Source: Bacillota bacterium (GTDB lineage Bacteria; Bacillota; Sulfobacillia; JAJZYS01; JAJZLH01). Taken from it: 59,929 nucleotides of DNA. The DNA lies in assembly GCA_021827745.1 (NCBI GenBank), contig JAKAUI010000044.1:1-59929 (forward strand), in the 5' to 3' direction. This document shows, piece after piece, positions 33,828 to 42,789 of this stretch. The notes beneath the pieces are model-generated. The model was not told the DNA's origin, did no database searches, and worked only from the letters and a program-made list of their open reading frames with translations. Within the stretch, counting starts at the first letter, position 1. Each line of letters begins with the position of its first letter. Made by a program: the position numbers and the translations under genes.

Positions 33828-34789
33828 CCACTCTGCCGCAGGCGATCATGGCGGCGCGCCGTCTGCTGTTGTGCCTGCACGAAAAACCGGACGGCGATGC
33901 GGTCGGCAGCAACCTGGCCATGGCGCTGGCGCTCTCCGGCCTCGGCAAAGAGGTGCTGGTGGTGAGCTCCGACCCACTTCCGGACATCTACCGCTTCCTG
34001 CCCGGGGCAAACGCCATCCGCTCCTGGCAAGACGCCGCAGCTGGCGAGCAAGATGCCGTGCTCGCACTGGACTGTGCCGAGGCAGAGCGCACCGGCGCTC
34101 CCTTCGACCTGCACCACTACGCCAAGCTCGTGATCAATGTCGACCACCACCGCACCAACCCGCTCTATGGCGACCTCAATCTGGTCGACCCGGGCGCGGC
34201 GTCGGTGGGGGAACTGGTGATGGACCTTCTGGACAGCATGCACGTGGTGATCGATCGACAGATTGCGCTCTGCCTCTACACGGCGATCGCCACCGACACC
34301 GGGCGCTTCAGCTACGACTCCACGACCGCCGAGACCCACCGCAAGACCGCCCGGCTGCTCGATGCCGGCGTCGATGCCGGCGAGGTGACGACCGAGATCT
34401 ACGAGAGCCTGCCGCTTCCCACCCTGCACCTGCTTGGGCGGGCCCTGACCAGTTTGCACCTTCAGGCCAAGGGACAGATCGCCGTGATGCAGCTGGATGC
34501 GGCGACCTTGGAGGACGACGGCGCGTTGGGCCGCGCCGGTGAGTCGTTTGAGATCGTGAACTTCGCTCGCAGCGTGCAGGGCGCCAAGGTCGGCGCCCTG
34601 CTCCGCCAGGAGGGAAAGGGTGTCCGGGTCAGCCTGCGCTCGCGGCCGGGCGTCGACATCAGTCAGGTGGCGCACGAGCTGGGCGGCGGCGGCCACCCGC
34701 AGGCGTCCGGCATCACGCTTCCTGACTGCACGCTGAAGGAGGCCGAGGCGATCTTGGTTGAGCGTCTGGGACGGCTGCTGGCCGAATGA
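33824..34789 (+). CDS. nrnA: Oligoribonuclease/pAp phosphatase, DHH family
   Basis: NrnA-type DHH-DHHA1 phosphoesterase that degrades nano-RNA and 3'-phosphoadenosine 5'-phosphate. Metal motifs: HEKPDGDAVGSNL (about 19), LALDCAE (about 80) and NVDHHRTN (about 109-116); the DHHA1 glycine motif GGGGHPQASG is near 295. Length 321 aa. It belongs to the conserved rbfA-nrnA-truB-ribF run, overlapping both neighbours by 4 bp. Confidence 0.94.
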   Translation: MTTLPQAIMAARRLLLCLHEKPDGDAVGSNLAMALALSGLGKEVLVVSSDPLPDIYRFLPGANAIRSWQDAAAGEQDAVLALDCAEAERTGAPFDLHHYAKLVINVDHHRTNPLYGDLNLVDPGAASVGELVMDLLDSMHVVIDRQIALCLYTAIATDTGRFSYDSTTAETHRKTARLLDAGVDAGEVTTEIYESLPLPTLHLLGRALTSLHLQAKGQIAVMQLDAATLEDDGALGRAGESFEIVNFARSVQGAKVGALLRQEGKGVRVSLRSRPGVDISQVAHELGGGGHPQASGITLPDCTLKEAEAILVERLGRLLAE

Positions 34790-35649
34790 GCGATGGCTTC
34801 ATCGTGCTGTGGAAGCCGCCCGGACCCACCTCCCACGACGTCGTGCAGCAGGTGCGGCGGCGCCTTGGCGAGCGCTGCGGTCACCTCGGCACCCTCGATC
34901 CCTTGGCCTCTGGCGTCCTGGCCGTGGCCGTGGGACGGGGACGGCGCCTCATTCAGTACCTGGTCGGGCTCGAGAAGCTGTATTGGAGTGAGATCTGGTT
35001 TGGTCTTGCCTCCGCCACGGGCGACCTGGCCGGAGACCTCACCAGCCAGGCGTCGGCCGCCGAACTCGGCGCGGCGCAGCTGTCCGAGGCCCTTTCTGGC
35101 CTGATCGGAACCCACAGTCAGCGGGTGCCGCTTGCCTCGGCGGTCAAGGTGGACGGAAGGCGTCTGTATCGCAGGATGCGTGCCGGAGAGCAGCTGGTCG
35201 CGCCGGAGCGGCCGGTCACGGTCCATCAAGGGAGGCTGCTCGGCTTCATGCCGGGACCGCTCGGCCGGGCGGCCGTGCTCTGGGAAGTTTCGTCCGGCAC
35301 CTACATCCGATCTCTGGCCGAAGAGCTGGGCGAGGCCTGCGCTAAGCCGGCGATCTTGGCCAGTCTGGTCCGGCTCAAGGTGGGTCCGTTCACGGAGGCA
35401 CAGGCGGTCAGCCTGCCCGAGGTCGGTCCAGACTGTGTCCTGCCGCTGGCCTCCCCGTTTTCACACTGGCCGCAGTGGACGGTCGACCGGCCGACGGCAC
35501 AGCGGATCCAGCAGGGTCAGCAGGTGGCGGTCGACGAGACGCTCTCGCCGGGGCTGAGCCTTGCCGTCTTAGAAGACAGCGGGAAGCTTTGGGCCGTCGG
35601 CCGCAGAGAACAAGACCGCTGGCGGCCGCTGACGGTGGTGGGCGAATGA
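34786..35649 (+). CDS. truB: tRNA pseudouridine(55) synthase TruB
   Basis: Forms pseudouridine 55 in the T-loop of tRNAs. The catalytic aspartate is Asp38 in HLGTLDPLASGVL; ASAVKVDGRRLYRRMRAGE near 118 and SSGTYIRSLAEELG near 168 are the other motifs. The 287 aa include a C-terminal PUA-like part. ATG 34786 overlaps nrnA, and its stop overlaps ribF (ATGATG). Confidence 0.95.
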   Translation: MSDGFIVLWKPPGPTSHDVVQQVRRRLGERCGHLGTLDPLASGVLAVAVGRGRRLIQYLVGLEKLYWSEIWFGLASATGDLAGDLTSQASAAELGAAQLSEALSGLIGTHSQRVPLASAVKVDGRRLYRRMRAGEQLVAPERPVTVHQGRLLGFMPGPLGRAAVLWEVSSGTYIRSLAEELGEACAKPAILASLVRLKVGPFTEAQAVSLPEVGPDCVLPLASPFSHWPQWTVDRPTAQRIQQGQQVAVDETLSPGLSLAVLEDSGKLWAVGRREQDRWRPLTVVGE

Positions 35650-36584
35650 TGCGCTGGCAGGAGGTGCCGCTCGCGTCGCGCCAGCCGACGGCCTGTGCGC
35701 TCGGCAACTTCGACGGTGTCCACCTCGGCCACGAGCAGGTGATCGCCAAGATGCTCGCCGTCGGGGCCAGTTTGGTCCCCTGCGCTTTGGTTCTCGACCC
35801 CCACCCCCGGCAGGTCCTCCACCCCGACCAGCCGCTCTCGCTGCTCACCACCCTGCCCGAGCGGGCCGAGCTGTTAGCGGCTGCGGGCATCGAGCGCTGC
35901 TATCGGCTGCCCTTCACCGACCAGGTGCGCGCCACATCGGCGGAAGACTTTGTTCGAACGATTTTGCAGCAACGGCTGAACACCCGTCTGGTCTCAGTCG
36001 GCCGCAACTACCGATTCGGCTATCGAGCCCAGGGAGACGTCGCCCTGCTGAAGCGTCTGGGCAGGTCGCTCGGCTTTGAGGTGGTGGTCTCGAGCCAGGT
36101 TCGGCTGGGCGGCCAGCCCATCTCGGCCACCCAGATCCGCCGTCAGCTGGCGGCGGGCGAGCTGGATATGGCGAGACGCCGGCTCGGCCGCTACTACCAG
36201 ACCAGCGGGAAGGTCGTCTCGGGGGACCGCCGCGGCACCTCGCTCGGCTTTCCTACTGCCAATCTCAGCCTGCCAGAGGGCAAGCTCGTGCCGGCCGATG
36301 GCATCTACGCCGCTTGGGCCAGGACGGACGGGGACTGGCTGCCGGCAGCGGTCCACCTCGGTCCTAGGCCGATGTTCGGGCCTCGGCCGGTGCTCGAGGT
36401 GCACCTGATCGGAGCGAGCGCCAACCTCTACGGCCGGCAGATGGAGGTGGCATGGGTCCGCCGGCTGCGGGCGGCTGCCGAGTTCCCGAGCCTGCCGCTT
36501 CTGGTCCGGCAGATCGGCCAGGATGTGGCTGAGACGGAGCGTCTGCTCCGGCGCATGCCGCCGCCGCCTCGGACAGCACGTTGA
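35646..36584 (+). CDS. ribF: Bifunctional riboflavin kinase/FAD synthetase
   Basis: Makes FMN from riboflavin, then FAD. N-terminal nucleotidyltransferase with [15 protein letters not shown] (about 18-32) and [13 protein letters not shown] (about 120); [10 protein letters not shown] near 160; C-terminal flavokinase with [15 protein letters not shown] (about 196) and DGIYAAWA. Length 312 aa. ATG 35646 (or the adjacent 35649) overlaps truB. An earlier in-frame ATG would extend into non-homologous sequence. Its 3' end covers the -35 of the rpsO promoter. Confidence 0.95.
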   Translation: MMRWQEVPLASRQPTACALGNFDGVHLGHEQVIAKMLAVGASLVPCALVLDPHPRQVLHPDQPLSLLTTLPERAELLAAAGIERCYRLPFTDQVRATSAEDFVRTILQQRLNTRLVSVGRNYRFGYRAQGDVALLKRLGRSLGFEVVVSSQVRLGGQPISATQIRRQLAAGELDMARRRLGRYYQTSGKVVSGDRRGTSLGFPTANLSLPEGKLVPADGIYAAWARTDGDWLPAAVHLGPRPMFGPRPVLEVHLIGASANLYGRQMEVAWVRRLRAAAEFPSLPLLVRQIGQDVAETERLLRRMPPPPRTAR

Positions 36585-36609
36585 AGCGAGACCCTCGTTG
36601 TGATAGCGT
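36581..36609 (+). promoter_or_regulatory. Promoter of rpsO
   Basis: TTGAAG (36581-36586), 17 bases, then TAGCGT (36604-36609) with the extended element TGA at 36601-36603. The -35 overlaps the ribF stop codon. The core hexamer is a weak match, but the TGnTAGnnT form repeats what is seen ahead of rpsB and rimP. Confidence 0.5.
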
Positions 36610-36615
36610 TTCGTC

Positions 36616-36730
36616 GATCGATATCCGACATCGCCTTCATCGGCGGGCGTCCGCACTCTGGGCCAGGGGAGCCTCCAACCCCAGGCGCGGTGTGATGGGA
36701 AGCCGTGCAGGCAAAGGGAGGACACAGTGG
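36616..36730 (+). promoter_or_regulatory. Leader of rpsO, possible S15 control region
   Basis: About 115 nt of untranslated leader before rpsO. Short helices can be drawn: CGCC with GGCG around 36632-36645, and CTGGG with CCCAG or GGGG with CCCC around 36658-36683. The ribosome site GGGAGG is at 36716-36721. S15 feedback leaders are common but structurally diverse, so the assignment is tentative. Confidence 0.3.
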
Positions 36731-36997
36731 ATGGTGACGATGAGTTCCAAACAGTCCCTGATCGGCGCCTATGAGCGCCATGCGGGGGACACCGGGTCTC
36801 CGGAGGTTCAGATCGCCCTCTTGACCGGGCGGATCACGGCCCTGACCGAGCACCTGAAGGTGCACAAGAAGGACTTCCACTCCCGGCGAGGTCTTCTGCA
36901 GATGGTCGGCCAGCGCAGGCGGCTTCTGGCGTATTTGCATCGCCGGGACGCCGCCCGATACCTGGCCCTCGTGGAGCGATTGGGTCTCAGACACTGA
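36731..36997 (+). CDS. rpsO: 30S ribosomal protein S15
   Basis: Primary 16S-binding r-protein. [19 protein letters not shown] (about 19-37) and [19 protein letters not shown] (about 51-69) are diagnostic. ATG 36731 gives 88 aa and is nine bases from GGGAGG; the next ATG 36740 is too far. rpsO-pnp is the universal pairing. Confidence 0.96.
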   Translation: MVTMSSKQSLIGAYERHAGDTGSPEVQIALLTGRITALTEHLKVHKKDFHSRRGLLQMVGQRRRLLAYLHRRDAARYLALVERLGLRH

Positions 36998-37000
36998 AAC

Positions 37001-37026
37001 ACCGGCAGCGGGCGACCGCTGCTGGT
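37001..37026 (+). promoter_or_regulatory. rpsO-pnp intercistronic hairpin with GNRA loop
   Basis: ACCGGCAGCGG (37001-37011), loop GCGA, CCGCTGCTGGT (37016-37026): an 11-bp stem with one G-U pair and a GNRA tetraloop, 35 bases before pnp, with no T-run. In E. coli a hairpin in this place is cut by RNase III and mediates PNPase autoregulation; a similar role is inferred here. Confidence 0.6.
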
Positions 37027-37060
37027 CCGTGCATGGGGATAAAGAGAGAAGGGCGAGAAG

Positions 37061-39190
37061 ATGGATCAGGTTCATTCGGAAGAGATCATCTGGGGCGGAC
37101 GGACCCTGCGGATTGAGACCGGCAGAATGGCCGGACTGGCCAATGGGGCCGTGCTCGTCACATACGGTGACACGGCGGTGCTGGTCACGGCCTGTGTGGC
37201 CGACCAGCCGAGAGCTGGAGCCGACTTCTTTCCGCTGACGGTCGACTACGAGGAGCGGCTGTACTCCGTGGGCCGCATCCCGGGCGGCTTCATCAAGCGG
37301 GAGGGCCGGGGTGCTGACCGCACGACCTTGGCCTGCCGACTGACCGACCGGCCGATCCGGCCGCTCTTCCCGAAGGGCGTGCGCAATGAGGTCCAGGTGA
37401 TCGCCACGGTGCTCTCGGTGGACCACGACAGCCCCTCGGAGGTCCCCGGCATCATCGGGGCGTCCTGTGCGCTCACCATCTCGGACATTCCCTTTGCCGG
37501 CCCGATCGCCGCCTGTGTGGTGGGGATGAAGGACGGCCAGTACATCCTGAATCCCAAGGTGGCCGAGGCGGCGGACAGCCTGGTCGATCTGACCGTGGCC
37601 GGATCGAGCGATGCGGTGATCATGATCGAGGCCGGCGCCCAAGAGGTGCCAGAGGCTGAGATCCTGGGCGCCATCCGCTTTGGGCACGACTCGATACAGC
37701 CGGTGATCGAGATGCAAAAGCGGCTGGCCGCCAAGGCGGGCAAGCCTAAGATCGAGCTGCCGCTGTTCACGGTGCCAGCTGACTTGGCCGACGCCGTCCG
37801 CCAAGAGGCAGGGGAGAAGATCAAGGCGGCGGTGCGAAACGCCGACAAAGACGCCAGAGACGCAGCGCTCTCGGCCCTCGAGTCAGAGACGAAGGCGGCC
37901 TTGGAAGCCCGGTTCCCGGACTCCGGGGGCCAGCTGGGCGATGCCTTTCATGCCCTCTTGAAGGGCGAAGTGCGCCGCGCCATCCTGGAGGAGGGAATTC
38001 GCCCCGACGGCCGCAGGAGTGACGAGATCCGGCCGATCTGGTGTCAGACCTCCGTGTTGCCGCGCACGCATGGCACCGGGCTGTTCACCCGGGGCCAGAC
38101 CCAGGTGCTGAGCGTGTGCACCCTGGGCTCGCTCTCCGACATCCAGCGCCTGGACAACATCGGGATCGAGGAAGAAAAGCGCTACATGCACCACTACAAC
38201 TTCCCGCCGTTTTCGACCGGCGAGGCCCGACCGCTGCGCGGCCCCAGCCGCCGATCGATCGGACATGGGGCTCTCGCCGAGCGGGCGCTGCAGCCGGTGA
38301 TTCCCGACGTCGACAAGTTCCCCTACGCCATCCGGGTGGTCTCAGAGGTGCTGTCCTCGAACGGATCGACCTCCATGGGCTCGGTCTGCGGCTCCACCCT
38401 GTCTTTGATGGACGCCGGCGTGCCGATCACCGCCCCCGTCGCCGGAGTGGCGATGGGACTGGTCAAGGAGCAGGACAAGGTGGCCATTTTGACCGACATC
38501 CAAGGCATGGAGGACGACCTGGGCGACATGGACTTCAAGGTCGCCGGCACGGCCAAGGGTGTCACAGCCATCCAGATGGACATCAAGATCGGCGGTCTGG
38601 CCGATCAGATTCTGGAGCGAGCCCTGGAGCAGGCCCGTCAGGGACGGATGTTCATCCTCGGCAAGATGCTCGACGTGCTGCCCAGCCACCGCACGGAGAT
38701 GTCGCCGCACGCCCCCAGGGTGCTGATCGTCAAGGTACCCCAAGACAAGATCAGAGAGGTGATCGGCCCTGGAGGGAAGATCATCAACGGCATCATCGAG
38801 AAGACGCGAGTCGGCAGCCAGCGGGTGGAGATCAACATCGAGGACGACGGCACCATCTACATCAACGCCGTGAACCGGGACGCAGGCGAAGCGGCCAAGC
38901 GGATGATCTTGGCCATCGTCAAGGAGCCGGAGGTCGGCGAGGTCTACCTCGGCAAGGTGGTGCGGCTGATGCCGTTTGGCGCCTTTGTCGAGCTGACGCC
39001 AGGCAAGGATGGGCTGGTCCATATCTCGCAGTTCTCCGACCAGCGCATCAACAAGGTCGAAGACGTGGTGTCGGTCGGGGATGAGATCTGGGTCAAGGTG
39101 GTCGAGGTGGACAACCTGGGCCGAGTCAATTTGTCGCACAAGGAAGCCCTGCGCGGGCACCCCGAACGGGAGCGGGCCCCTCGCTCCTGA
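37061..39190 (+). CDS. pnp: Polyribonucleotide nucleotidyltransferase
   Basis: PNPase, a phosphorolytic 3'-to-5' exoribonuclease of the degradosome. Two RNase PH cores (about 12-230 and 320-550; [29 protein letters not shown] with catalytic Asp), a KH domain near 560-615 ([18 protein letters not shown]) and an S1 domain near 625-695 ([20 protein letters not shown]). Length 709 aa. ATG 37061 follows AGAAGGGCGAG. In Firmicutes, PNPase partners RNase J and Y; an RNase J gene lies downstream in this window. Confidence 0.97.
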   Translation: MDQVHSEEIIWGGRTLRIETGRMAGLANGAVLVTYGDTAVLVTACVADQPRAGADFFPLTVDYEERLYSVGRIPGGFIKREGRGADRTTLACRLTDRPIRPLFPKGVRNEVQVIATVLSVDHDSPSEVPGIIGASCALTISDIPFAGPIAACVVGMKDGQYILNPKVAEAADSLVDLTVAGSSDAVIMIEAGAQEVPEAEILGAIRFGHDSIQPVIEMQKRLAAKAGKPKIELPLFTVPADLADAVRQEAGEKIKAAVRNADKDARDAALSALESETKAALEARFPDSGGQLGDAFHALLKGEVRRAILEEGIRPDGRRSDEIRPIWCQTSVLPRTHGTGLFTRGQTQVLSVCTLGSLSDIQRLDNIGIEEEKRYMHHYNFPPFSTGEARPLRGPSRRSIGHGALAERALQPVIPDVDKFPYAIRVVSEVLSSNGSTSMGSVCGSTLSLMDAGVPITAPVAGVAMGLVKEQDKVAILTDIQGMEDDLGDMDFKVAGTAKGVTAIQMDIKIGGLADQILERALEQARQGRMFILGKMLDVLPSHRTEMSPHAPRVLIVKVPQDKIREVIGPGGKIINGIIEKTRVGSQRVEINIEDDGTIYINAVNRDAGEAAKRMILAIVKEPEVGEVYLGKVVRLMPFGAFVELTPGKDGLVHISQFSDQRINKVEDVVSVGDEIWVKVVEVDNLGRVNLSHKEALRGHPERERAPRS

Positions 39191-39261
39191 AGGAAGTTGG
39201 GCCCCAGTCCGTAATGCTGACAGGGGCCGTCCACTCTTGAGTCGCGAATGGGGACTGAGAC

Positions 39262-40521
39262 GTGGCCGAAATCCGTATCCTTTCCAACGGCGTGACGCTG
39301 GTCGCCGAGCGCGACCCACATAGCCTCAGCGCCGCCTACGGCGTGTTCATCCGGGCCGGATCCTGCCTCGAGCACCCGGAGCAGCACGGCATCTCGCACC
39401 TGATCGAGCACATGGCCTTCAAGGCCACAAAGGGGCTCAGCGGCCAGCAGATCGCCCGTGCCATCGACGATCTGGGCGGCGACCTCAACGCCTACACGTC
39501 GAAGGAATTCACCGTCTTCTACAGCCGGGTGCTGCCGCACCGCGGCCAGGCTGCCCTGCGCCTCTTGGCCGACCTGGCGCTGCAGCCGCGCTTTGATGCC
39601 CAGGACCTGAACCGCGAGCGCCAGGTTGTGGTCGAGGAGATCCGGCTCTTGGAGGACGCTCCAGACGAGCTGGTGCACGACCTTCTGGAAGGCGCTGTGT
39701 TCCGCGGCCACGCCCTGTCCTCGCCGGTTCTGGGCCGGGCAGAGAATGTACAGGCCTTTGAGCCCTCCGACATGGTGGACTTCTACCGAGCCCACTACCA
39801 CGGTGCCAACACAGTTGTTTCGGCCGCCGGCGCCATCGACGAGAGACAGTTCTTTGACCAGGCCGAGCTCCTGTTCTCCGCCATGCCGCCCGGCCAGCCG
39901 GCGACGCCGGTGGCCGCGCCGGCGCCAAGCCGCGGCGTCGAGATTAGGGAGCGCCCTTCCGGCGAATTGCATGTGACGATCGGCGGCCAGGCGGCGCCGC
40001 TCTCTGACCCCAGCGTCTACGCCATGCAGCTGCTCTTGGCGATCATGGGCGGCGGCCCCAGTTCCCGGCTCTTCCAGCGGCTGCGCGAAGAGACGGGCAT
40101 CTCCTACTCGGTCTATTCGTACGACGCCCTGTACTCTGTGGCGGGCATGTTCGGGGTGTACCTGGACCTGCCGCCGGAGTCCTTGCGCCAAGCCATCACC
40201 ATGGTTGGCGAGGTGCTGACCAGCCTGCGCCTGCGTCCGGCCGACCCAGAGGAGCTGCACCGGGCCAAGGAGCAGGTCTCGGCCAGCTTCATCCTCGGCC
40301 TGGAAACCACGTATAACCGAATGGAGCGAAATGGCGCCACCCTCTTGCTGTTGGGACGGATCCCGACTGTGGAAGAGGTCCTGGCCAAGATCCGAGAGGT
40401 TTCGGCCGAACAGGTTCAGGCTGTCGCCGAGCTCCTGCTGAAGCCAGAGCGGCTGTCGATGGCCGCCGTCGGTCCCTGGCCCGAGGAGGTGACGGTGGAG
40501 GATTGGACCTTCCTGTCCTGA
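39262..40521 (+). CDS. M16 family zinc peptidase (MlpA/PqqL-like)
   Basis: Inverted-zincin processing peptidase, cytoplasmic. The HxxEH motif is HLIEH (about 46-50) with the distal glutamate in RQVVVEEIRLLED (about 120-132); the C-terminal M16 half contains RLREETGISYSVYSY near 270. Length 419 aa. GTG 39262 has a modest ribosome site. The 71-bp gap after pnp carries GGCCCC/GGGGCC (39200-39228) as a loose hairpin. Position after pnp matches mlpA/ymxG of Bacillus; YlxY and YmxH are missing. It overlaps dut by 19 bp. Confidence 0.9.
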   Translation: MAEIRILSNGVTLVAERDPHSLSAAYGVFIRAGSCLEHPEQHGISHLIEHMAFKATKGLSGQQIARAIDDLGGDLNAYTSKEFTVFYSRVLPHRGQAALRLLADLALQPRFDAQDLNRERQVVVEEIRLLEDAPDELVHDLLEGAVFRGHALSSPVLGRAENVQAFEPSDMVDFYRAHYHGANTVVSAAGAIDERQFFDQAELLFSAMPPGQPATPVAAPAPSRGVEIRERPSGELHVTIGGQAAPLSDPSVYAMQLLLAIMGGGPSSRLFQRLREETGISYSVYSYDALYSVAGMFGVYLDLPPESLRQAITMVGEVLTSLRLRPADPEELHRAKEQVSASFILGLETTYNRMERNGATLLLLGRIPTVEEVLAKIREVSAEQVQAVAELLLKPERLSMAAVGPWPEEVTVEDWTFLS

Positions 40522-40928
40522 TCTCAGGGCCTGGCGCCGACCCGATCTACGCCACCGCCGGTGCCGCCGGCGCTGATCTGCGCGCCTTTTTGGAGGCACC
40601 CCTGGTCATCTTGGCAGGAGAACAGGCCCTGATCCCGACCGGCATCTATCTCGCCCTGCCAGAGGGCTACGCCGCCGATGTGCGCGGCCGCTCCGGACTC
40701 GCCCTGCACAACCGGCTGCGCGTCCATCTCGGAACGATCGACTCAGACTATCGCGGAGAGATTCAGGTCCTAGTCGAGAACGGCTCGGACGTCCCGTTTA
40801 CGGTCGAGCCTGGAGCCCGCATCGCCCAGCTGGTGGTCCATCCCGTGTCTCGGGTCGCCTTTCGGCGCTCCGATCTGGACCAGACCGATCGCCAAGACGG
40901 AGGCTTCGGACACACCGGGCGAAACTGA
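40503..40928 (+). CDS. dut: Deoxyuridine 5'-triphosphate nucleotidohydrolase
   Basis: Trimeric dUTPase, keeps uracil out of DNA and supplies dUMP. All five motifs are present: AGADLRAF (1), RGRSGLAL (2), LGTIDSDYRGEI (3, catalytic Asp), GARIAQLVV (4) and GGFGHTGRN (5). Length 141 aa. TTG 40503 is the only start that keeps the N-terminus, with GAGGAGG at 40483-40489. The start lies inside the M16 gene. Confidence 0.93.
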   Translation: MDLPVLISGPGADPIYATAGAAGADLRAFLEAPLVILAGEQALIPTGIYLALPEGYAADVRGRSGLALHNRLRVHLGTIDSDYRGEIQVLVENGSDVPFTVEPGARIAQLVVHPVSRVAFRRSDLDQTDRQDGGFGHTGRN

Positions 40929-41081
40929 GCGAGCCCTGCCCAGGAACGACTGGCGCAGGAGTATTGGCGGACTTGGAGAATGCCGTCGCTGTAGAGTCAG
41001 TTCGGACCGGGGCAGGGGAGGGGTGCAATCGAGCGCGGGTGTCGCTCGTCTGTAGGAGGATGGAATTGTGGGAGGGATTCT

Positions 41082-42674
41082 GTGAGCGCACATGCGTCGG
41101 GGCTGAAGCGCGAGCTCAGCTTTCTCGACCTAACCATGGCCTCTATGGGTGGAATCATCGGATCCGGCTGGTTGTTCGGTGCCATGATCGGCGCCAACAT
41201 CGCCGGTCCTGCGGCCATTGTGTCCTGGATCATCGGCGGCATCGCCGTCCTGGTCATCGGTCTTGTCTTCGCAGAACTGGGCGGCGCCCTGCCGCAGGCT
41301 GGCGGCATCGTTCGCTACCCGCAGTACTCGCACGGCCCGTTTGTCAGCGTGATCATGGGCATGGCGGCTGTGGTCGCCTACGCCTCGGTGCCTCCGATTG
41401 AGGCACTGGCCGCCATCCAGTACGGCGCCTACTACGCGCCGGGACTGTTCGTCAACGGCAGCGCCACTGGGCTCGGCCTGTTTGTGGCCGCACTGCTCAT
41501 GGTGCTGTTCTTCTTCCTGAACTACTACGGCGTCAAGTTCTTCGCACGGGTCAACACACCGTGGACCCTGCTCAAGACCGCGATTCCGGTGCTTGCCATC
41601 ATCGTCATCGTGCTGACCACCGTCCACGGCGGCAACTTCACCGCCCAGGGCGGCTTTATGCCCTATGGCGCCTCCTCGGTGCTGTCGGCCGTTCCGCTCG
41701 GCGGCATCGTCTTCTCGTACCTCGGATTCCGGCAGGCGCTCGACCTGGCCGGTGAGGCCAAGAATCCCCAGCGCGACGTGCCCCGGGCGGTGATCACCGC
41801 CATCTTGATCGGTATCGTCGTGTACGTCCTCTTGCAGGTGGTGTTCATCGGCGGGCTCCCGGCCTCCACCATCTCCGGCGGATGGGCCAAGCTCTCCCTG
41901 ACCTCTCCGTTCGCTGACCTGGCCGTTGCCCTCGGTCTCGGCTGGCTCTCGGTGATCTTGTTCGCCGACGCCATCTGGTCCCCGACCGGTACCGGCAACG
42001 TCTACTTCGCATCCACCTCGCGCATCATGTACGCCCTGACCAACAACCGCTACTTCCCCAAGGCCATCGGCAAGGTCTCGAAGGTCGGCGTGCCCTGGGT
42101 GGCGCTGATCGTGACCTTTGTGGTCGGGCTGATCTTCCTCCTGCCCTTCCCGGCCTGGAGCAAGCTGGTCGGCATCGTGTCTGCGGCCACCGTCTTCACC
42201 TACATGATCGGTCCCGTTTCGGCCGCCGTGCTGCGCCGGACCATGCCCGACCTACACCGGCCGTTCACCCTGAAAGCCCTCGGCTTCTGGGCGCCGCTGG
42301 CCTTCGTCATCGGCTCGCTGATCATCTACTGGACCGGCTGGGCGACCGACTCTGTGATCCTCTTGGTCGTCCTCGTCTTGGTCGTCGCCGTTGCCATCTA
42401 CACCGCCAGCAGCAAAGAGGCAGACAAGTCGATCCTCAGCTCGCAGAACCTGCGGGCCGGAACCTGGCTGATCGTCTACATGCTGGTCCTCCTGGCGCTG
42501 ACCTACTTCGGGTCGGCCAACTTCGGAGCCCCCGACCCGGTGATCGCCTTCCCCTTGGACCTCGTTGTGGTGATCATCGTCGCCCTGGCCTTCTACTACT
42601 GGGGTGTCTCCAGTGGGTACAGGACCGTAGACGCCGAGAGCCACGGCAAAGAAGAGGCCGTCGCCGGCAAGTAA
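41082..42674 (+). CDS. APC family amino acid permease
   Basis: Membrane transporter, 530 aa, about 12-14 hydrophobic helices. The N-terminal LTMASMGGIIGSGWLFG (about 17-33) is the substrate-binding GxG motif of APC helix 1; SYLGFRQALDLAGEAKNPQRDVP near 215 is the helix 6-loop signature. Substrate is probably an amino acid; which one cannot be read. GTG 41082 follows GGGAGGG. The 153-bp upstream gap holds a GAGCG/CGCTC hairpin (41031-41047) and a TAGAGT box at 40992 without a good -35. A strong hairpin follows the gene, so it is likely a single transcription unit or the end of the dut transcript. Confidence 0.88.
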   Translation: MSAHASGLKRELSFLDLTMASMGGIIGSGWLFGAMIGANIAGPAAIVSWIIGGIAVLVIGLVFAELGGALPQAGGIVRYPQYSHGPFVSVIMGMAAVVAYASVPPIEALAAIQYGAYYAPGLFVNGSATGLGLFVAALLMVLFFFLNYYGVKFFARVNTPWTLLKTAIPVLAIIVIVLTTVHGGNFTAQGGFMPYGASSVLSAVPLGGIVFSYLGFRQALDLAGEAKNPQRDVPRAVITAILIGIVVYVLLQVVFIGGLPASTISGGWAKLSLTSPFADLAVALGLGWLSVILFADAIWSPTGTGNVYFASTSRIMYALTNNRYFPKAIGKVSKVGVPWVALIVTFVVGLIFLLPFPAWSKLVGIVSAATVFTYMIGPVSAAVLRRTMPDLHRPFTLKALGFWAPLAFVIGSLIIYWTGWATDSVILLVVLVLVVAVAIYTASSKEADKSILSSQNLRAGTWLIVYMLVLLALTYFGSANFGAPDPVIAFPLDLVVVIIVALAFYYWGVSSGYRTVDAESHGKEEAVAGK

Positions 42675-42691
42675 GGCACCCCGCCGTTCAC

Positions 42692-42720
42692 CCAAGAGCC
42701 GGGCTATGCCCGGCTCTTGG
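42692..42720 (+). terminator. Hairpin terminator without U-tract after the permease
   Basis: CCAAGAGCCGGGC (42692-42704), loop TAT, GCCCGGCTCTTGG (42708-42720): a perfect 13-bp stem 18 bases after the permease stop. No T-run follows (CCTGCC), so it may be a U-less terminator or an mRNA-end stabiliser. Confidence 0.6.
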
Positions 42721-42727
42721 CCTGCCT

Positions 42728-42768
42728 GATGGCCCTGTGCCCGATCAGGTAGGGTAAGATGGCCCTGT
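42728..42768 (+). repeat. Direct repeat GATGGCCCTGT before asd
   Basis: GATGGCCCTGT occurs at 42728-42738 and again at 42758-42768, 30 bp apart, just upstream of asd. Between them CCTGAT (42725-42730) can pair with ATCAGG (42744-42749). Spacing near three helical turns is compatible with a regulator binding site. A TAAGAT box (42755-42760) could be the -10 of asd, with no clear -35. Confidence 0.4.
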
Positions 42769-42789
42769 CGGCCCAGAGAGGAGACACCA

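Noticed and set aside
40964-40997. Possible promoter before the APC permease (TTGGCG or TTGGAG with TAGAGT).
   Set aside because: Spacers of 22 and 13 bases are outside the usual range.
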